DNA from: an uncultured Verrucomicrobiota bacterium
GTDB taxonomy: Bacteria > Verrucomicrobiota > Verrucomicrobiia > Limisphaerales > UBA9464
Reading direction: 5' to 3'
Length of the DNA stretch: 40,933 nt
NCBI GenBank assembly: GCA_903835555.1
Contig: CAILNN010000387.1
Span: forward strand, 1 to 40,933
Both the position numbers and the translations under genes were made by a program. Each line of letters opens with the position of its first letter. The stretch's first letter is position 1. Positions 31,844 to 40,474 of the stretch are shown here, one piece after another. The notes beneath the pieces were generated by a model. It ran no database searches and was not told where the DNA came from. It was given only the letters and a program-made list of their open reading frames with translations.

Positions 31844-33217
31844 CTATTTATCGCCTAAACCAAATTCATGCAGCCGCCGATGGAGGGTGCGCCGACTGAT
31901 TCCCAGCTTTTGCGCCGCCAACGTTCGATTGCCGTCCGCCTCTTGCAATGCATGAATCAACAGTTGTTTCTCGGCCTCTTTAAGGGTTACCGGTTTTGCG
32001 TTTGCGAGCTCCAAGCTTGGAGTTGTTTGGGACCGGTTGTTGGGCGTTCGAACGGTTTGCGGGAGGTCCTGAGGCTGGATATGACCCTCACGGCACATCA
32101 CCACCGCCCGTTCCATCGCCGCCCGCAATTCGCGAACATTGCCTGGCCATGAGTATTGCAGGAGCACTTCCAGAGCCGCCGTCGTAAGATTCGGAATCGG
32201 TTTTCCGTTCTCCTCGGCAAATTCCTTGATAAAGGCGGCGCATAACGTAGGCAGGTCCTGTAAGCGGTCGCGCAGAGGCGGTAGGGGAATCGGGAAAACC
32301 GCCAATCGATAAAAAAGGTCCTCGCGAAAGCGACCTGCCGCCACCAGAGCCTGTAAATCCTTGTTGGTTGCGAAGACCAATCGTACGTCCGAGGAAAGCG
32401 TCTTGCTGGAACCCAGTCGTTCAAAGGTCTTTTCACCCAGGAATCGAAGCAGTTTGACCTGGGTGGTCGCGTCGATTTCCCCAATCTCGTCCAGAAATAA
32501 TGTCCCACCCTGCGCCTGTTCGATTCGCCCCAATCGACGCTCGTGCGCCCCGGTAAAGGCCCCCTTCTCGTGTCCGAACAATTCAGCTTCCAACAATGTC
32601 GACGGCAACGCCGCGCAATTGACGGTAATCATGGGTCCCCGGGCGCGCGGACTATTCTGATGAATGGCTTTCGCCACCAGTTCTTTGCCTGTGCCACTTT
32701 CACCCGTAATGAGAACCGTCGACCGTGTGGGAGCCACCGCTTGGATCAACTCAAAAACCGCCCGCATCCCCGGGGCCTCGCCGATGAGATTTTGCAGGCC
32801 AAATTTTTGATCCAAACGACGGTGCAATTGTCGATTTTCCGTCTCCAATGCGGTCCGTTTAAGCGCCCGCTGAATCCGCAGCTCTAGCTCGTCGATTCTC
32901 AAACGACCTTTGCTAATATAGTCGTCCGCCCCTTTCTTCATCGCCTCGACGGCAATCTCCTCCGTGCCAAACGCCGTCATCAGGATGCAAACCGGCGGCT
33001 TTGCCAACCCTTTGGCCCGCGCAATGAGCTGAATGCCGTCGTCCCCGGCCATTCGAAGGTCGGTCAACAAGACATCGACCGACTCGCGCTCCAATAAGTT
33101 CCAAGCAGAGGCTGCGTCTTCAGCCACGTAGACATCAAACTTTTCACCCAGCCCTGCGCGCAGTCCTTCGCGGGTGTTTTTCTCGTCGTCAACGATCAAG
33201 AGGGTCGGGGTACTCAT
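31844..33217 (-). CDS. NtrC-type sigma-54-dependent response regulator
   Basis: A 457-residue regulator, started at MSTPTLLIVDD (ATG 33217); ATG 33223 would add Met-Phe. The receiver domain (1-115) has the acidic pair VDDEK, the phospho-acceptor Asp in LLTDLRMAGDDG (about 53), and Lys in DYISK. The AAA+ domain has the Walker A motif GESGTGKE, the sigma-54 contact loop GAFTGA (209-214), Walker B GGTLFLDEIGEI and the arginine region FREDLFYRL. A Fis-type helix-turn-helix ends the protein (GNRTLAAQKLGISRRTLHRR). It activates transcription from -24/-12 promoters after phosphorylation. No sensor kinase gene is next to it. The thymidylate-kinase-like pair lies 85 bases upstream on the same strand. 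Confidence 0.95.
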   Translation of the reverse strand: MSTPTLLIVDDEKNTREGLRAGLGEKFDVYVAEDAASAWNLLERESVDVLLTDLRMAGDDGIQLIARAKGLAKPPVCILMTAFGTEEIAVEAMKKGADDYISKGRLRIDELELRIQRALKRTALETENRQLHRRLDQKFGLQNLIGEAPGMRAVFELIQAVAPTRSTVLITGESGTGKELVAKAIHQNSPRARGPMITVNCAALPSTLLEAELFGHEKGAFTGAHERRLGRIEQAQGGTLFLDEIGEIDATTQVKLLRFLGEKTFERLGSSKTLSSDVRLVFATNKDLQALVAAGRFREDLFYRLAVFPIPLPPLRDRLQDLPTLCAAFIKEFAEENGKPIPNLTTAALEVLLQYSWPGNVRELRAAMERAVVMCREGHIQPQDLPQTVRTPNNRSQTTPSLELANAKPVTLKEAEKQLLIHALQEADGNRTLAAQKLGISRRTLHRRLHEFGLGDK

Positions 33218-33302
33218 AAACATCGGTGCGCCTGCCGCCTCGCGTAAGCTCGAAATAGGTTCCTGCTCAATGATTTGGGTGAGGGGGGCGACGTGGAAGC
33301 GC

Positions 33303-34058
33303 TTAGACGGCGCTCAGCAGAGATTCAATTCGGGTTTGCAGTTCTTTGGTCACCGCTTGCGGGGCTTGTCCCCCATTGATCACGGTGAGCGGGTATGTTT
33401 CCTGGAGCTTGAGGAATGTCGCCTTCATCATGGTTTGGTATTTGAGGAAGCTATCGAACATGTCCCGGGACAATCCCAAATCCATCCCACTTTCCCAATA
33501 ATCCAAGACCTGTTTCTTGGCGAAAACGCGTTGGACAAGCTCCTCCGGCGAAACCTCCAGATAGAACACTGCGTCTGGTACAAGGGCGATGCCGTAGAGG
33601 TTGCGCAGCCAGTCCAAGTCCATACCCCGTACCCAGTCCCGCGCCATCAACGTGTGAATGTATCGGTCTGCCAGAACGATCTGGCCCGCCCGCAACGAGG
33701 GTAAAATCGAGTGCTCCAATTGGTCGGCGAAGTCGGTGGCGTAGAAAAGGGACAAAGTCCGGTGGGACAAGATGTTGCCGTGTTGCGCCTGTTCGAGTTC
33801 TTCGCTCACGAGATTGGATCGCTTGAGCCCCACTTGAACGGTCGCATGGCCCGCACCTTCCAACCATTTCACCAACTGTGCTATCTGCGTTGATCGGCCT
33901 GACCCGTCTGCACCTTCGATAACAATCAATTTTCCGTTGAGCTTCTCCAGTTCGACCCCAGGAAGCCCGTGGCCATAGAAATGGGGCTGCGTCACCGGAG
34001 GTATGGGAACTGGTTCCGGAGATTTCGCAGTCCTTCGTGAGGATCGAGACGTGGGCAT
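33303..34058 (-). CDS. Thymidylate-kinase-like protein 1, P-loop Lys replaced by Arg
   Basis: A 251-residue P-loop protein with a 40-residue Pro/Ser-rich leader, then KLIVIEGADGSGRSTQIAQL. The Walker A Lys is Arg55 (codon CGA). The DRY motif (LADRYIHTLMARD) and the LID-side VLDYWESGMDLGLSRDMFDS are like thymidylate kinases, but the dTMP-binding REPGGT motif is missing. It shares a whole-length pattern with the next gene upstream, 26 bases away, notably VLxxxExGxDLxLS. Thymidylate kinase makes dTDP from dTMP; without those residues this copy may be weak, act on another substrate, or serve as a structural partner of the second copy. Confidence 0.8.
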   Translation of the reverse strand: MPTSRSSRRTAKSPEPVPIPPVTQPHFYGHGLPGVELEKLNGKLIVIEGADGSGRSTQIAQLVKWLEGAGHATVQVGLKRSNLVSEELEQAQHGNILSHRTLSLFYATDFADQLEHSILPSLRAGQIVLADRYIHTLMARDWVRGMDLDWLRNLYGIALVPDAVFYLEVSPEELVQRVFAKKQVLDYWESGMDLGLSRDMFDSFLKYQTMMKATFLKLQETYPLTVINGGQAPQAVTKELQTRIESLLSAV

Positions 34059-34084
34059 GGGTCAATTGGGGGGCAAATTGGGGC

Positions 34085-34798
34085 TTAATGAGAAGAACCA
34101 GCTTTGGGTGCGGCCCTCCGAGGCGGGATATAACCCTGTAACCGAATTTGATGCGCAACCAATTGGCGTACCAGACCTTGTTGGGCTTCAATTCGATCGC
34201 TGGCATTGATGAGATGGAATCGGAACTCCGTGCTGAGCGCCAGGTACTGGTCGAGAATGCGGGCTTGGAAAAGCCGAAAGCTTTCGTAGGGGTCGGTGGA
34301 TAGCTTCAAATCCAGGCCGGCTTCGTGAAATTTGAGCACCGGACGGTTGTCCAAAATTCGGTTCAGGGAGACCTCTAATGGTGCCTTAAAGAAAAAAGTC
34401 ATGTCCGGCAAAGCCGCAAACGAATAAATCCCCCGAACCCAGTCCGGTGGGCAACCACGGACAACATCGCGGGCGAAAGCGGTAAAAATGTACCGGTCGC
34501 AGAGTACCAAGTAGCCAGCCCTCAACAACGGAACCAACTGGCGTTCGTACCGATCGGCAAAGTCAGTCGCGTGAATGAGGCTAAACGTCGTGGGAGTCAG
34601 CAGATTTTGTTTCTTTCCCTTACTGGTGGCGCTTTTCACCAACGCTGATGAATTCCACTCAGAAAAAAAGACCCGGCATCCCTGCTGTTCCAACCAGCAT
34701 CGAAGAAGATGCACCTGAGTTGACTTGCCTGAGCCATCCAACCCCTCCACCGCAATCAACCGGCCCGGAAAGCCGAGTTCGGCAAACGTTTGCTTCAT
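34085..34798 (-). CDS. Thymidylate-kinase-like protein 2, intact P-loop
   Basis: A 237-residue P-loop kinase with a standard Walker A (VEGLDGSGKSTQVH, Lys25) and the LVLCDRYIFTAFARD motif. In the place of REPGGT it has FFSEWNSSALVKSATSKGKK. It ends with a Pro/Arg/Lys-rich tail (YIPPRRAAPKAG). It is the first gene of the pair and divergent from glgC. The family is dTMP-kinase-like; the altered phosphate-acceptor motif leaves the substrate open. An unrelated canonical tmk elsewhere in the genome would show that this pair has another task. Confidence 0.82.
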   Translation of the reverse strand: MKQTFAELGFPGRLIAVEGLDGSGKSTQVHLLRCWLEQQGCRVFFSEWNSSALVKSATSKGKKQNLLTPTTFSLIHATDFADRYERQLVPLLRAGYLVLCDRYIFTAFARDVVRGCPPDWVRGIYSFAALPDMTFFFKAPLEVSLNRILDNRPVLKFHEAGLDLKLSTDPYESFRLFQARILDQYLALSTEFRFHLINASDRIEAQQGLVRQLVAHQIRLQGYIPPRRAAPKAGSSH

Positions 34799-34815
34799 TC
34801 ATCTCCCAAACTAAG

Positions 34816-34848
34816 CGGGAGAACGTGAGTGACAATGGTTTTCTCCCG
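34816..34848. promoter_or_regulatory. Inverted repeat between divergent kinase and glgC genes
   Basis: Perfect 8-base arms CGGGAGAA (34816-34823) and TTCTCCCG (34841-34848) are spaced by 17 bases in the 141-base divergent region. The arrangement would suit a dimeric regulator acting on either promoter, or an RNA hairpin in the leader of glgC. No other evidence. Confidence 0.35.
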
Positions 34849-34939
34849 AGTTCTTTGAACGTTTGCGAAAAGGATTTGTTGTGGGCTTGAGCTACCTGGA
34901 AATTCCGGTATTCATTTACCGAACCTCCGTTATCCGCGT

Positions 34940-36229
34940 ATGAACCGCGCCACCTCCTATAACCACAATACCTTGGCCGTCATCATGGGCGGTGGTCAGG
35001 GAACTCGTCTATTCCCGTTAACACAGGAGCGTGCCAAACCGGCCGTTCCACTGGCGGGAAAATATCGCCTCGTTGATATTCCCATTTCAAACTGCCTGAA
35101 CTCCGGTTTGCAGCGCATGTACCTGCTCACCCAGTTCAATTCAGCCTCGCTCCATCGCCATATCTCACAGAGCTACAAATTTGACCATTTTGGCACTGGA
35201 TTTGTCGAAATCCTGGCAGCCGAGCAGAGCTTTTCCAGTTCGTCCTGGTACCAGGGAACCGCTGACGCCGTCCGGAAAAATTTGGTCCATCTGCGCAATA
35301 ACTCGTTCGACTACGCCCTGATACTTTCCGGCGACCAACTCTACCGGATGGACTTCCGCCGAATCATAGAGGCCCATGCGGAAAGCTCCGCCGATATCAC
35401 CATTGCCACCCTTCCCGTCATCGAAAAGGAAGCACGCGCGCTCGGGATCATGCAAATCAACCCAGAGCGGCGCATCGTCCGATTCGTCGAGAAACCCAAA
35501 GACCCTGATTTGTTGTCATCCCTCAAGTTGGACCGCAATGCGTATGCAGGCCTTGGTGTTCGTGGCGATGACCAGTTTTACCTGGCTTCCATGGGCATTT
35601 ATGTGTTCAACCGTGAAGTCCTGTTCGAGTTGCTCGAAAATGAACTGGCCGACTTCGGCAAGCATATCATCCCCTCTGCCATCGGTACCCACCGGGTCTA
35701 TAGCTACATATTTCAGGGGTATTGGGAAGATATTGGTACCATTCGGAGCTTTTTCGACGCGAATATCGATCAGACCGAAGTCCTCCCAAAATTCAATTTT
35801 TTCGAGCCACCCGTTTTTACCCGCCCGCGTTTCCTCCCAGCATCTAAGATCAACGGGGGCTCCATTGCTCATGCCGTTCTTGCCGACGGCTGCATCATCA
35901 ACAATGCGCGAATTGATCACTCCGTGATTGGAATCCGCAGTGTTCTGGAAGACGGAGCCCACCTCAATCGGGTGGTCATGATGGGAGCCGATTACTACGA
36001 CTCGACTGTGCGCCGGTCGAGTCCCGAAAACCTCGGCATCCCCTTGGGAGTCGGAAAAGGAACACGCGTGGAAAATGCCATTATCGACAAAAATGCCCGT
36101 ATTGGGGATGGCTGTATTCTATCGCCGTCCGGTAAACCCTCCGACGTCGATCATCCTCTCTATTTCATACGCGATGGAGTCTTGATCATCCCCAAGAATG
36201 GCGTCATCCCGAGCCACACCATTCTCTAG
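34940..36229 (+). CDS. glgC: Glucose-1-phosphate adenylyltransferase (ADP-glucose pyrophosphorylase)
   Basis: A 429-residue enzyme of plant/cyanobacterial-like type. The nucleotidyltransferase signature is MGGGQGTRLFPLTQERAKPA (about 16-35), followed by GKYRLVDIPISNCLNSG, SWYQGTADAVRKN, SGDQLYRMDF with the catalytic Asp, FVEKPKD, and GYWEDIGTIRSFFDAN. The C-terminal left-handed beta-helix has GCIINNARIDHSVIGIRSV and KGTRVENAIIDKNARIGDGC. It makes ADP-glucose from ATP and glucose 1-phosphate, the committed step of glycogen synthesis. No other glycogen gene is adjacent; the Ig-like gene follows after 89 bases. ATG 34940 fits the family start. Confidence 0.96.
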   Translation: MNRATSYNHNTLAVIMGGGQGTRLFPLTQERAKPAVPLAGKYRLVDIPISNCLNSGLQRMYLLTQFNSASLHRHISQSYKFDHFGTGFVEILAAEQSFSSSSWYQGTADAVRKNLVHLRNNSFDYALILSGDQLYRMDFRRIIEAHAESSADITIATLPVIEKEARALGIMQINPERRIVRFVEKPKDPDLLSSLKLDRNAYAGLGVRGDDQFYLASMGIYVFNREVLFELLENELADFGKHIIPSAIGTHRVYSYIFQGYWEDIGTIRSFFDANIDQTEVLPKFNFFEPPVFTRPRFLPASKINGGSIAHAVLADGCIINNARIDHSVIGIRSVLEDGAHLNRVVMMGADYYDSTVRRSSPENLGIPLGVGKGTRVENAIIDKNARIGDGCILSPSGKPSDVDHPLYFIRDGVLIIPKNGVIPSHTIL

Positions 36230-36318
36230 GTAGGCAAAGTTTCGCTTGCCCGAAGAGAGTGTTCCCGACGACCGTCAGGCGTCGGTGCGCTCACCTTGTG
36301 TCGCGTCGGCTGCTTACC

Positions 36319-38025
36319 ATGCGTCTCTTGTCATTACTGTCCTCCTTTTTACGTCGGTTTGCCGTCGTGTGCACGATCACGTATCTGTGGTCGGTTGTCC
36401 CACAATTGTCCGCTGGAACTCCCCCATTCATTTCCGTTGCACCTCAATCGACGAATCTGACTGTTGGACAATACCCCGTTTTCTCCGTTGATGCAGGAGG
36501 AACCCCTCCATTGTCCTACCAATGGATTTTCAACGGCACGAATTTGCTTTGGGCAAACACCAACAGTATCACCATTACCAACGCCAGTTATCAGAATGTT
36601 GGGACCTATTCTGTGGTTGTCAGTAACCCATTTGGCGTCGCTACCAGCCCGACCGCAATCGTCGGCCTCGTTTCGGTTCCCATTTCCACCAACGGCCCAT
36701 TGCCAACCGAAGTTTACCTGACGCGAAACGCCAGTTTTTCCGTTGGCGTCTACAGCCTCTCGCCGGTCGGATACCAATGGTACTTCGGATCGACCCTCCT
36801 GCCGGGCCAAACCAACGCCGAACTCGACCTGACTGGCCTCACCAATGGGAACGCTGGTTCCTATTACGTCTATATGACCAATGCGGTTGGGGCATCGTCG
36901 AGTGTTTCGGCCTTGTTGACGATTGACCCATGGCCGGCACCCCAAATTCGTCTCGGTGACCCGGCTGTTACTTCCAGTAATTTGGCGTTTCCCGTTATTT
37001 ATTTGGCTAACGGTGCTGAAACGAACTTCAGTTTTTCGTTGCGATATGACCCTGCGTTTCTGACCAATGCCGAATTCCAATTGGACAACATTCAGGTCAG
37101 CAACAACATCTCTGTTGCGTACTTGTCCAATGCTATTGGAGCCTCCATCACCCTGCCTACCAATTCGGTCGTTTATCCCGGCGAAACCAACCTGGGAACC
37201 GTGATTTTCCAAGCAGTACCGGGTGCTACCAATCTTTTTGCCGGACGGATAGAATTTGCCGACCAACCGCTTCCGCTCCAGTTGCTGCCCCTCCTCACCA
37301 ACTACAACACAATTGTGACCAATACAACGTACACGTACGTCCGCACCAATGGTCACACGATTGCAACCCCGCAAATCACCTACGTCACCAACAACTACAT
37401 CACGCCCGAGGCTGCTCCGCCCGTCTTGACGGGAAATGCCACGACTCCAGGGCTGAATTTTGCCAACGGGTTGATTGAACAATCGATCGAAATCGCCAAT
37501 CCAGGCAGCGGTTTGGTTGACAATCTTTTTCTCTTGGTTGCGTACAACGGTACTCTTGGAACTATCGCACAAACCAATCTCATCACGTTGTATAACGCCA
37601 CCGGAACGTTGGTTCCAAGTGGTTGGTTCATCAATGAAGGGACCATCGCCCCGGGCGAACATCGTTGGTTATTGCTGCAATACTTTTCCTCCGATCGCGT
37701 GACGATTCCCAATCCAACCCTCGAAATCGCAGGTACTGGGGTCATTTTGACCAACGGGCCGGCAGGCAGCTTGACCTTGGTCGGAAATCCCAATTTGGCA
37801 ACTCAAGGCCTGACGCTGCAGTTCCCGACACAGACCAACTTTCATTACTACGTACAGTATGCTCCCAGCGCCTCGGGCCTTACCAACACCGCGCAAATTC
37901 AAACCGTAGTGCCGTCGTTCCTTGGCACCGGGAATCCCATTTTATGGACCGACAGCATCGCCCCGAATACGACCAATGGAGTGCGGCAAAAAGCTCGTAT
38001 CTACCGCGTCATTGAAACTCAATAA
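36319..38025 (+). CDS. Secreted Ig-like and cohesin-like domain protein
   Basis: A 568-residue exported protein, started at MRLLSLLSSF because the signal peptide begins here; an upstream ATG (36259) would add 20 residues. After the signal (about 1-32) comes an Ig-like I-set domain (PPFISVAPQSTNLTVGQYPV, PPLSYQWIFNGTNL, VGTYSVVVSNPFG), and a second less regular one (VGYQWYFGSTLLPG, NAGSYYVYMTNAVG). A cohesin-like domain follows (PQIRLGDPAVTSSNLAFPVI to LGTVIFQAVPGATN). The rest is Thr/Asn-rich beta structure ending QKARIYRVIETQ. No PEP-CTERM tail is present. This layout is typical of large secreted proteins in Verrucomicrobiota. A barrel gene follows after 13 bases, so the pair may be exported or displayed together. 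Confidence 0.78.
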   Translation: MRLLSLLSSFLRRFAVVCTITYLWSVVPQLSAGTPPFISVAPQSTNLTVGQYPVFSVDAGGTPPLSYQWIFNGTNLLWANTNSITITNASYQNVGTYSVVVSNPFGVATSPTAIVGLVSVPISTNGPLPTEVYLTRNASFSVGVYSLSPVGYQWYFGSTLLPGQTNAELDLTGLTNGNAGSYYVYMTNAVGASSSVSALLTIDPWPAPQIRLGDPAVTSSNLAFPVIYLANGAETNFSFSLRYDPAFLTNAEFQLDNIQVSNNISVAYLSNAIGASITLPTNSVVYPGETNLGTVIFQAVPGATNLFAGRIEFADQPLPLQLLPLLTNYNTIVTNTTYTYVRTNGHTIATPQITYVTNNYITPEAAPPVLTGNATTPGLNFANGLIEQSIEIANPGSGLVDNLFLLVAYNGTLGTIAQTNLITLYNATGTLVPSGWFINEGTIAPGEHRWLLLQYFSSDRVTIPNPTLEIAGTGVILTNGPAGSLTLVGNPNLATQGLTLQFPTQTNFHYYVQYAPSASGLTNTAQIQTVVPSFLGTGNPILWTDSIAPNTTNGVRQKARIYRVIETQ

Positions 38026-38038
38026 CACTTTCCGTTAC

Positions 38039-39127
38039 ATGAATTGCTCTCTTCGTTCCTTCACACCCGTTGTCCCAATGGCTGGGGCGCTTTTTGCCGC
38101 GTCGACCATTGTCCACGGTGCGGATGTTTCCACGAACTCGGTGCCGTCCACCAATACACCGCCCGTCCGCATTGATTTGGACGACGAGGTTGACCATACC
38201 GGTTGGTTTGTTCGCCTCGGCGCACGCGCTTCTAGCGGACTGAAAGTCAGTTTACAGGATCGCAAGGCCTCTCCGTCCATCGTCCCGGGACAATACGACA
38301 ACGGCTTCGTCCATCCGGACATCAGCGGCAGTTCTGCAACGACTTGGAATTGGGGCTATTCCTCTGCTTCCCAAGTACAGGGTGGAAATATCGTCATGAC
38401 CCGCTTGGATGGTGCCCCTCGCACCGGTACGTCCGATTATCCCAGCAAGTCGCTCGAGGGAGGACAGGGCGTCGTCGGAATAGAAATGGCGCGCTTCGAT
38501 TTCCGCAAACGGGAAGCCAAATTTGGGTTTGAATTGGGCTATAGTTATGCCGATATGAAGGTCCAATCCCAAGCCACCACGAGTGGTACAGTGACCTATA
38601 TATCCGACGCCTATAGTCTGGGTGGAATCTCTGCGCCACCTGCTCCCTATTCCGGCTCTTACGGCGGGCCCGGCCAATTGATTTCGCTCAATCCCGTATC
38701 TGCCGCTCCGGTCACCGCCTCAGCGACCGCAAGCGTTTCCAGTCAGCTTCGGGCGGAGTTTCACGACATCCGGATTGGTCCGTGGATTGACCTGCCTTGG
38801 ACAAGTCGCTTCAGCATTGCCTTTAGTGCCGGCTATTCCACCATTTACGGGCGGGGAGTTCTGAACCTGGCCGAGAGCGTTAGTATCGCCAACGGAGCCA
38901 TTCCCAATCCGACCTTCCCTACGGGGCGGTTTAGCCGAACACAGTTCCTGCCAGGCGTTTATCTGCAACTGCGATTGGAGTACCGTTTCACGCCGCTCAT
39001 TGGGGTTTATGTAGGTGGCGAGGTCCAACACAACACCGGACTCACCGTGGATGCCGGTGACCGTGCGGCCCGATTTGACCTCGGCTCCACCTATGGAGGC
39101 GTCGCCGGGGTTTCTCTCAACTTCTAG
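38039..39127 (+). CDS. Outer-membrane beta-barrel protein
   Basis: A 362-residue exported protein starting MNCSLRSFTPVV, with a signal peptide to about residue 28 (ALFAASTIVHGAD). The rest shows alternating patterns with Gly/aromatic strands: GWFVRLGARASSGLKVSL, FGFELGYSYADMKVQSQ, DIRIGPWIDLPWTSRFSIAF, PGVYLQLRLEYRFTPLIGVY and a final GGVAGVSLNF ending in Phe, as needed for BAM-dependent insertion. A size of about 12-14 strands is plausible. It is 13 bases after the Ig-like gene, which suggests co-expression. Its role (porin, surface anchor or secretion) is unknown. Confidence 0.75.
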   Translation: MNCSLRSFTPVVPMAGALFAASTIVHGADVSTNSVPSTNTPPVRIDLDDEVDHTGWFVRLGARASSGLKVSLQDRKASPSIVPGQYDNGFVHPDISGSSATTWNWGYSSASQVQGGNIVMTRLDGAPRTGTSDYPSKSLEGGQGVVGIEMARFDFRKREAKFGFELGYSYADMKVQSQATTSGTVTYISDAYSLGGISAPPAPYSGSYGGPGQLISLNPVSAAPVTASATASVSSQLRAEFHDIRIGPWIDLPWTSRFSIAFSAGYSTIYGRGVLNLAESVSIANGAIPNPTFPTGRFSRTQFLPGVYLQLRLEYRFTPLIGVYVGGEVQHNTGLTVDAGDRAARFDLGSTYGGVAGVSLNF

Positions 39128-39260
39128 CCTATTGTTGAGGGGTGATATCTCCAGATTTCCCTGCCCGCAATGGAATGCATTTGCCTTCCGGTTGGCAGAA
39201 CGCTAGAGAAATGCGTTCCCTCTGACGTTTTACCGATAGTATTACCGATAAATCAACCGT

Positions 39261-40292
39261 ATGCCGAACGCGTTTCATGCCTCCATTGAAGGAGCTCAAC
39301 ACGGAGCCAAGAGTTTAAGTCAGTTTCTCGACTATGCCAAGGCGGCTGGAGCTTCCGGGGCGCAGCCGAGCAATTATATGCTGGCTGACGGTAAAGGCGG
39401 CTTCCTCCCGGCCAGCCAAATTCAAACCGAATTTGAATCGCGCGGCATGCATTTGGACGGGATCAGCGCCCACTGCCCATTCTGGGTTCATACTTCTGCA
39501 TGGACCGGTACCAAGTCCGGCAATCCCTTTATCCCTCCCGACGTTGCCTCCACAGGCCCTGAAAAGATTGAAGCATGGCACGAAGCCTATCTTCTTCGGC
39601 TCCTCGATTTGGCCTCAGAACTGAAGGTCAAGACCATCCCCATGTTTTGGGGCGTGGCTTTTGGTTGGGAACTCGCTAGTGGTTATCCGTGGGGCTTTTG
39701 GGCTGGCTCAGGCTATGATTTGGTGCAAGAAGGCCAGGAACGGTTTGTCACCAAGACGGCAAAACTTCGCAAAGCCGCCAACAGCCACGGCATCAAACTG
39801 GCTCATGAGATTCACCCGGGAACTGCGGCCATGTGCGCCGATGATTTCCTGACGCTCGTCCGGATTTGTGACAACGATCCCTGCTTGGCGGTCAACGCGG
39901 ACCCTTCCCACTGCTGGGAGGGTGAATCATGGGAAACCCGATTCCTAAAAGTTGGCAAGTACATCGCGGCTGCCCACGTCAAGAACTTCGTTATTCGTCC
40001 CGGATTCCCGCTGAGGGCGATGGAACCTTCCTGGCCTCGGCGGGCCATGCAATTCACCGACTTAGCCAGCGGTGATCTCAACATGCAGCGCTACGTTGAG
40101 TTGCTGCTTCATGTGGGTTACCAAGACCGTTACTGCAAACACAACGGGACTGCAAGCGCACCCTTGGTCGTCGAAGCCGAATCTGCCCATAAAGACCTCG
40201 ACTACACGAGCGCTTCCGGAATTCGTTACGTTGCCGACAATCTCTGCTGGCCTGCATCAGCCGGTAGTTTCGAAGAAGGCATGGGGGCCTAG
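39261..40292 (+). CDS. Sugar phosphate isomerase/epimerase family protein (TIM barrel)
   Basis: A 343-residue xylose-isomerase-like barrel. Candidate metal ligands are Glu in KLAHEIHPGTAAM, Asp and His in AVNADPSHCWEGE, His in IAAAHVKNF, and Glu in PLVVEAESAHKD near the C-terminus. MFWGVAFGWELASGYPWGFW is an unusually Trp- and Gly-rich loop that is likely part of the substrate site. The first ATG fits the family start. Enzymes of this kind isomerise or epimerise sugars and sugar-like compounds, and this phylum carries many. It is not paired with a clear partner here. Confidence 0.85.
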   Translation: MPNAFHASIEGAQHGAKSLSQFLDYAKAAGASGAQPSNYMLADGKGGFLPASQIQTEFESRGMHLDGISAHCPFWVHTSAWTGTKSGNPFIPPDVASTGPEKIEAWHEAYLLRLLDLASELKVKTIPMFWGVAFGWELASGYPWGFWAGSGYDLVQEGQERFVTKTAKLRKAANSHGIKLAHEIHPGTAAMCADDFLTLVRICDNDPCLAVNADPSHCWEGESWETRFLKVGKYIAAAHVKNFVIRPGFPLRAMEPSWPRRAMQFTDLASGDLNMQRYVELLLHVGYQDRYCKHNGTASAPLVVEAESAHKDLDYTSASGIRYVADNLCWPASAGSFEEGMGA

Positions 40293-40474
40293 GTTACCCT
40301 GTACCTAAGATAAACCGCGCCGGGGTGCTTTTGGCGGGTACCGACCAGGCTACAACCCGGAAACTTTGGAGCCTGCGGACCACCTCGTCCGTGGGTTCTT
40401 TGACTTTGGGAGCCTAAGAGTATCGGACTCCGCGATCGAAAGCGCTCTTGGCCAAATCGCCAACACTTGTGCCC
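40293..40474. other. Convergent intergenic region
   Basis: A 182-base stretch between the TIM-barrel gene and accD. A GGAGCCTGCGGACCACC stretch near 40369 looks faintly repeat-like. I see no terminator with a T-run. Confidence 0.4.

Noticed and set aside
36349..37662. A 437-codon minus-strand frame opposite the Ig-like gene
   Set aside because: It is the mirror of a Thr/Asn-rich coding sequence; its Gly/Arg/Val-rich composition is an artefact of that codon use.
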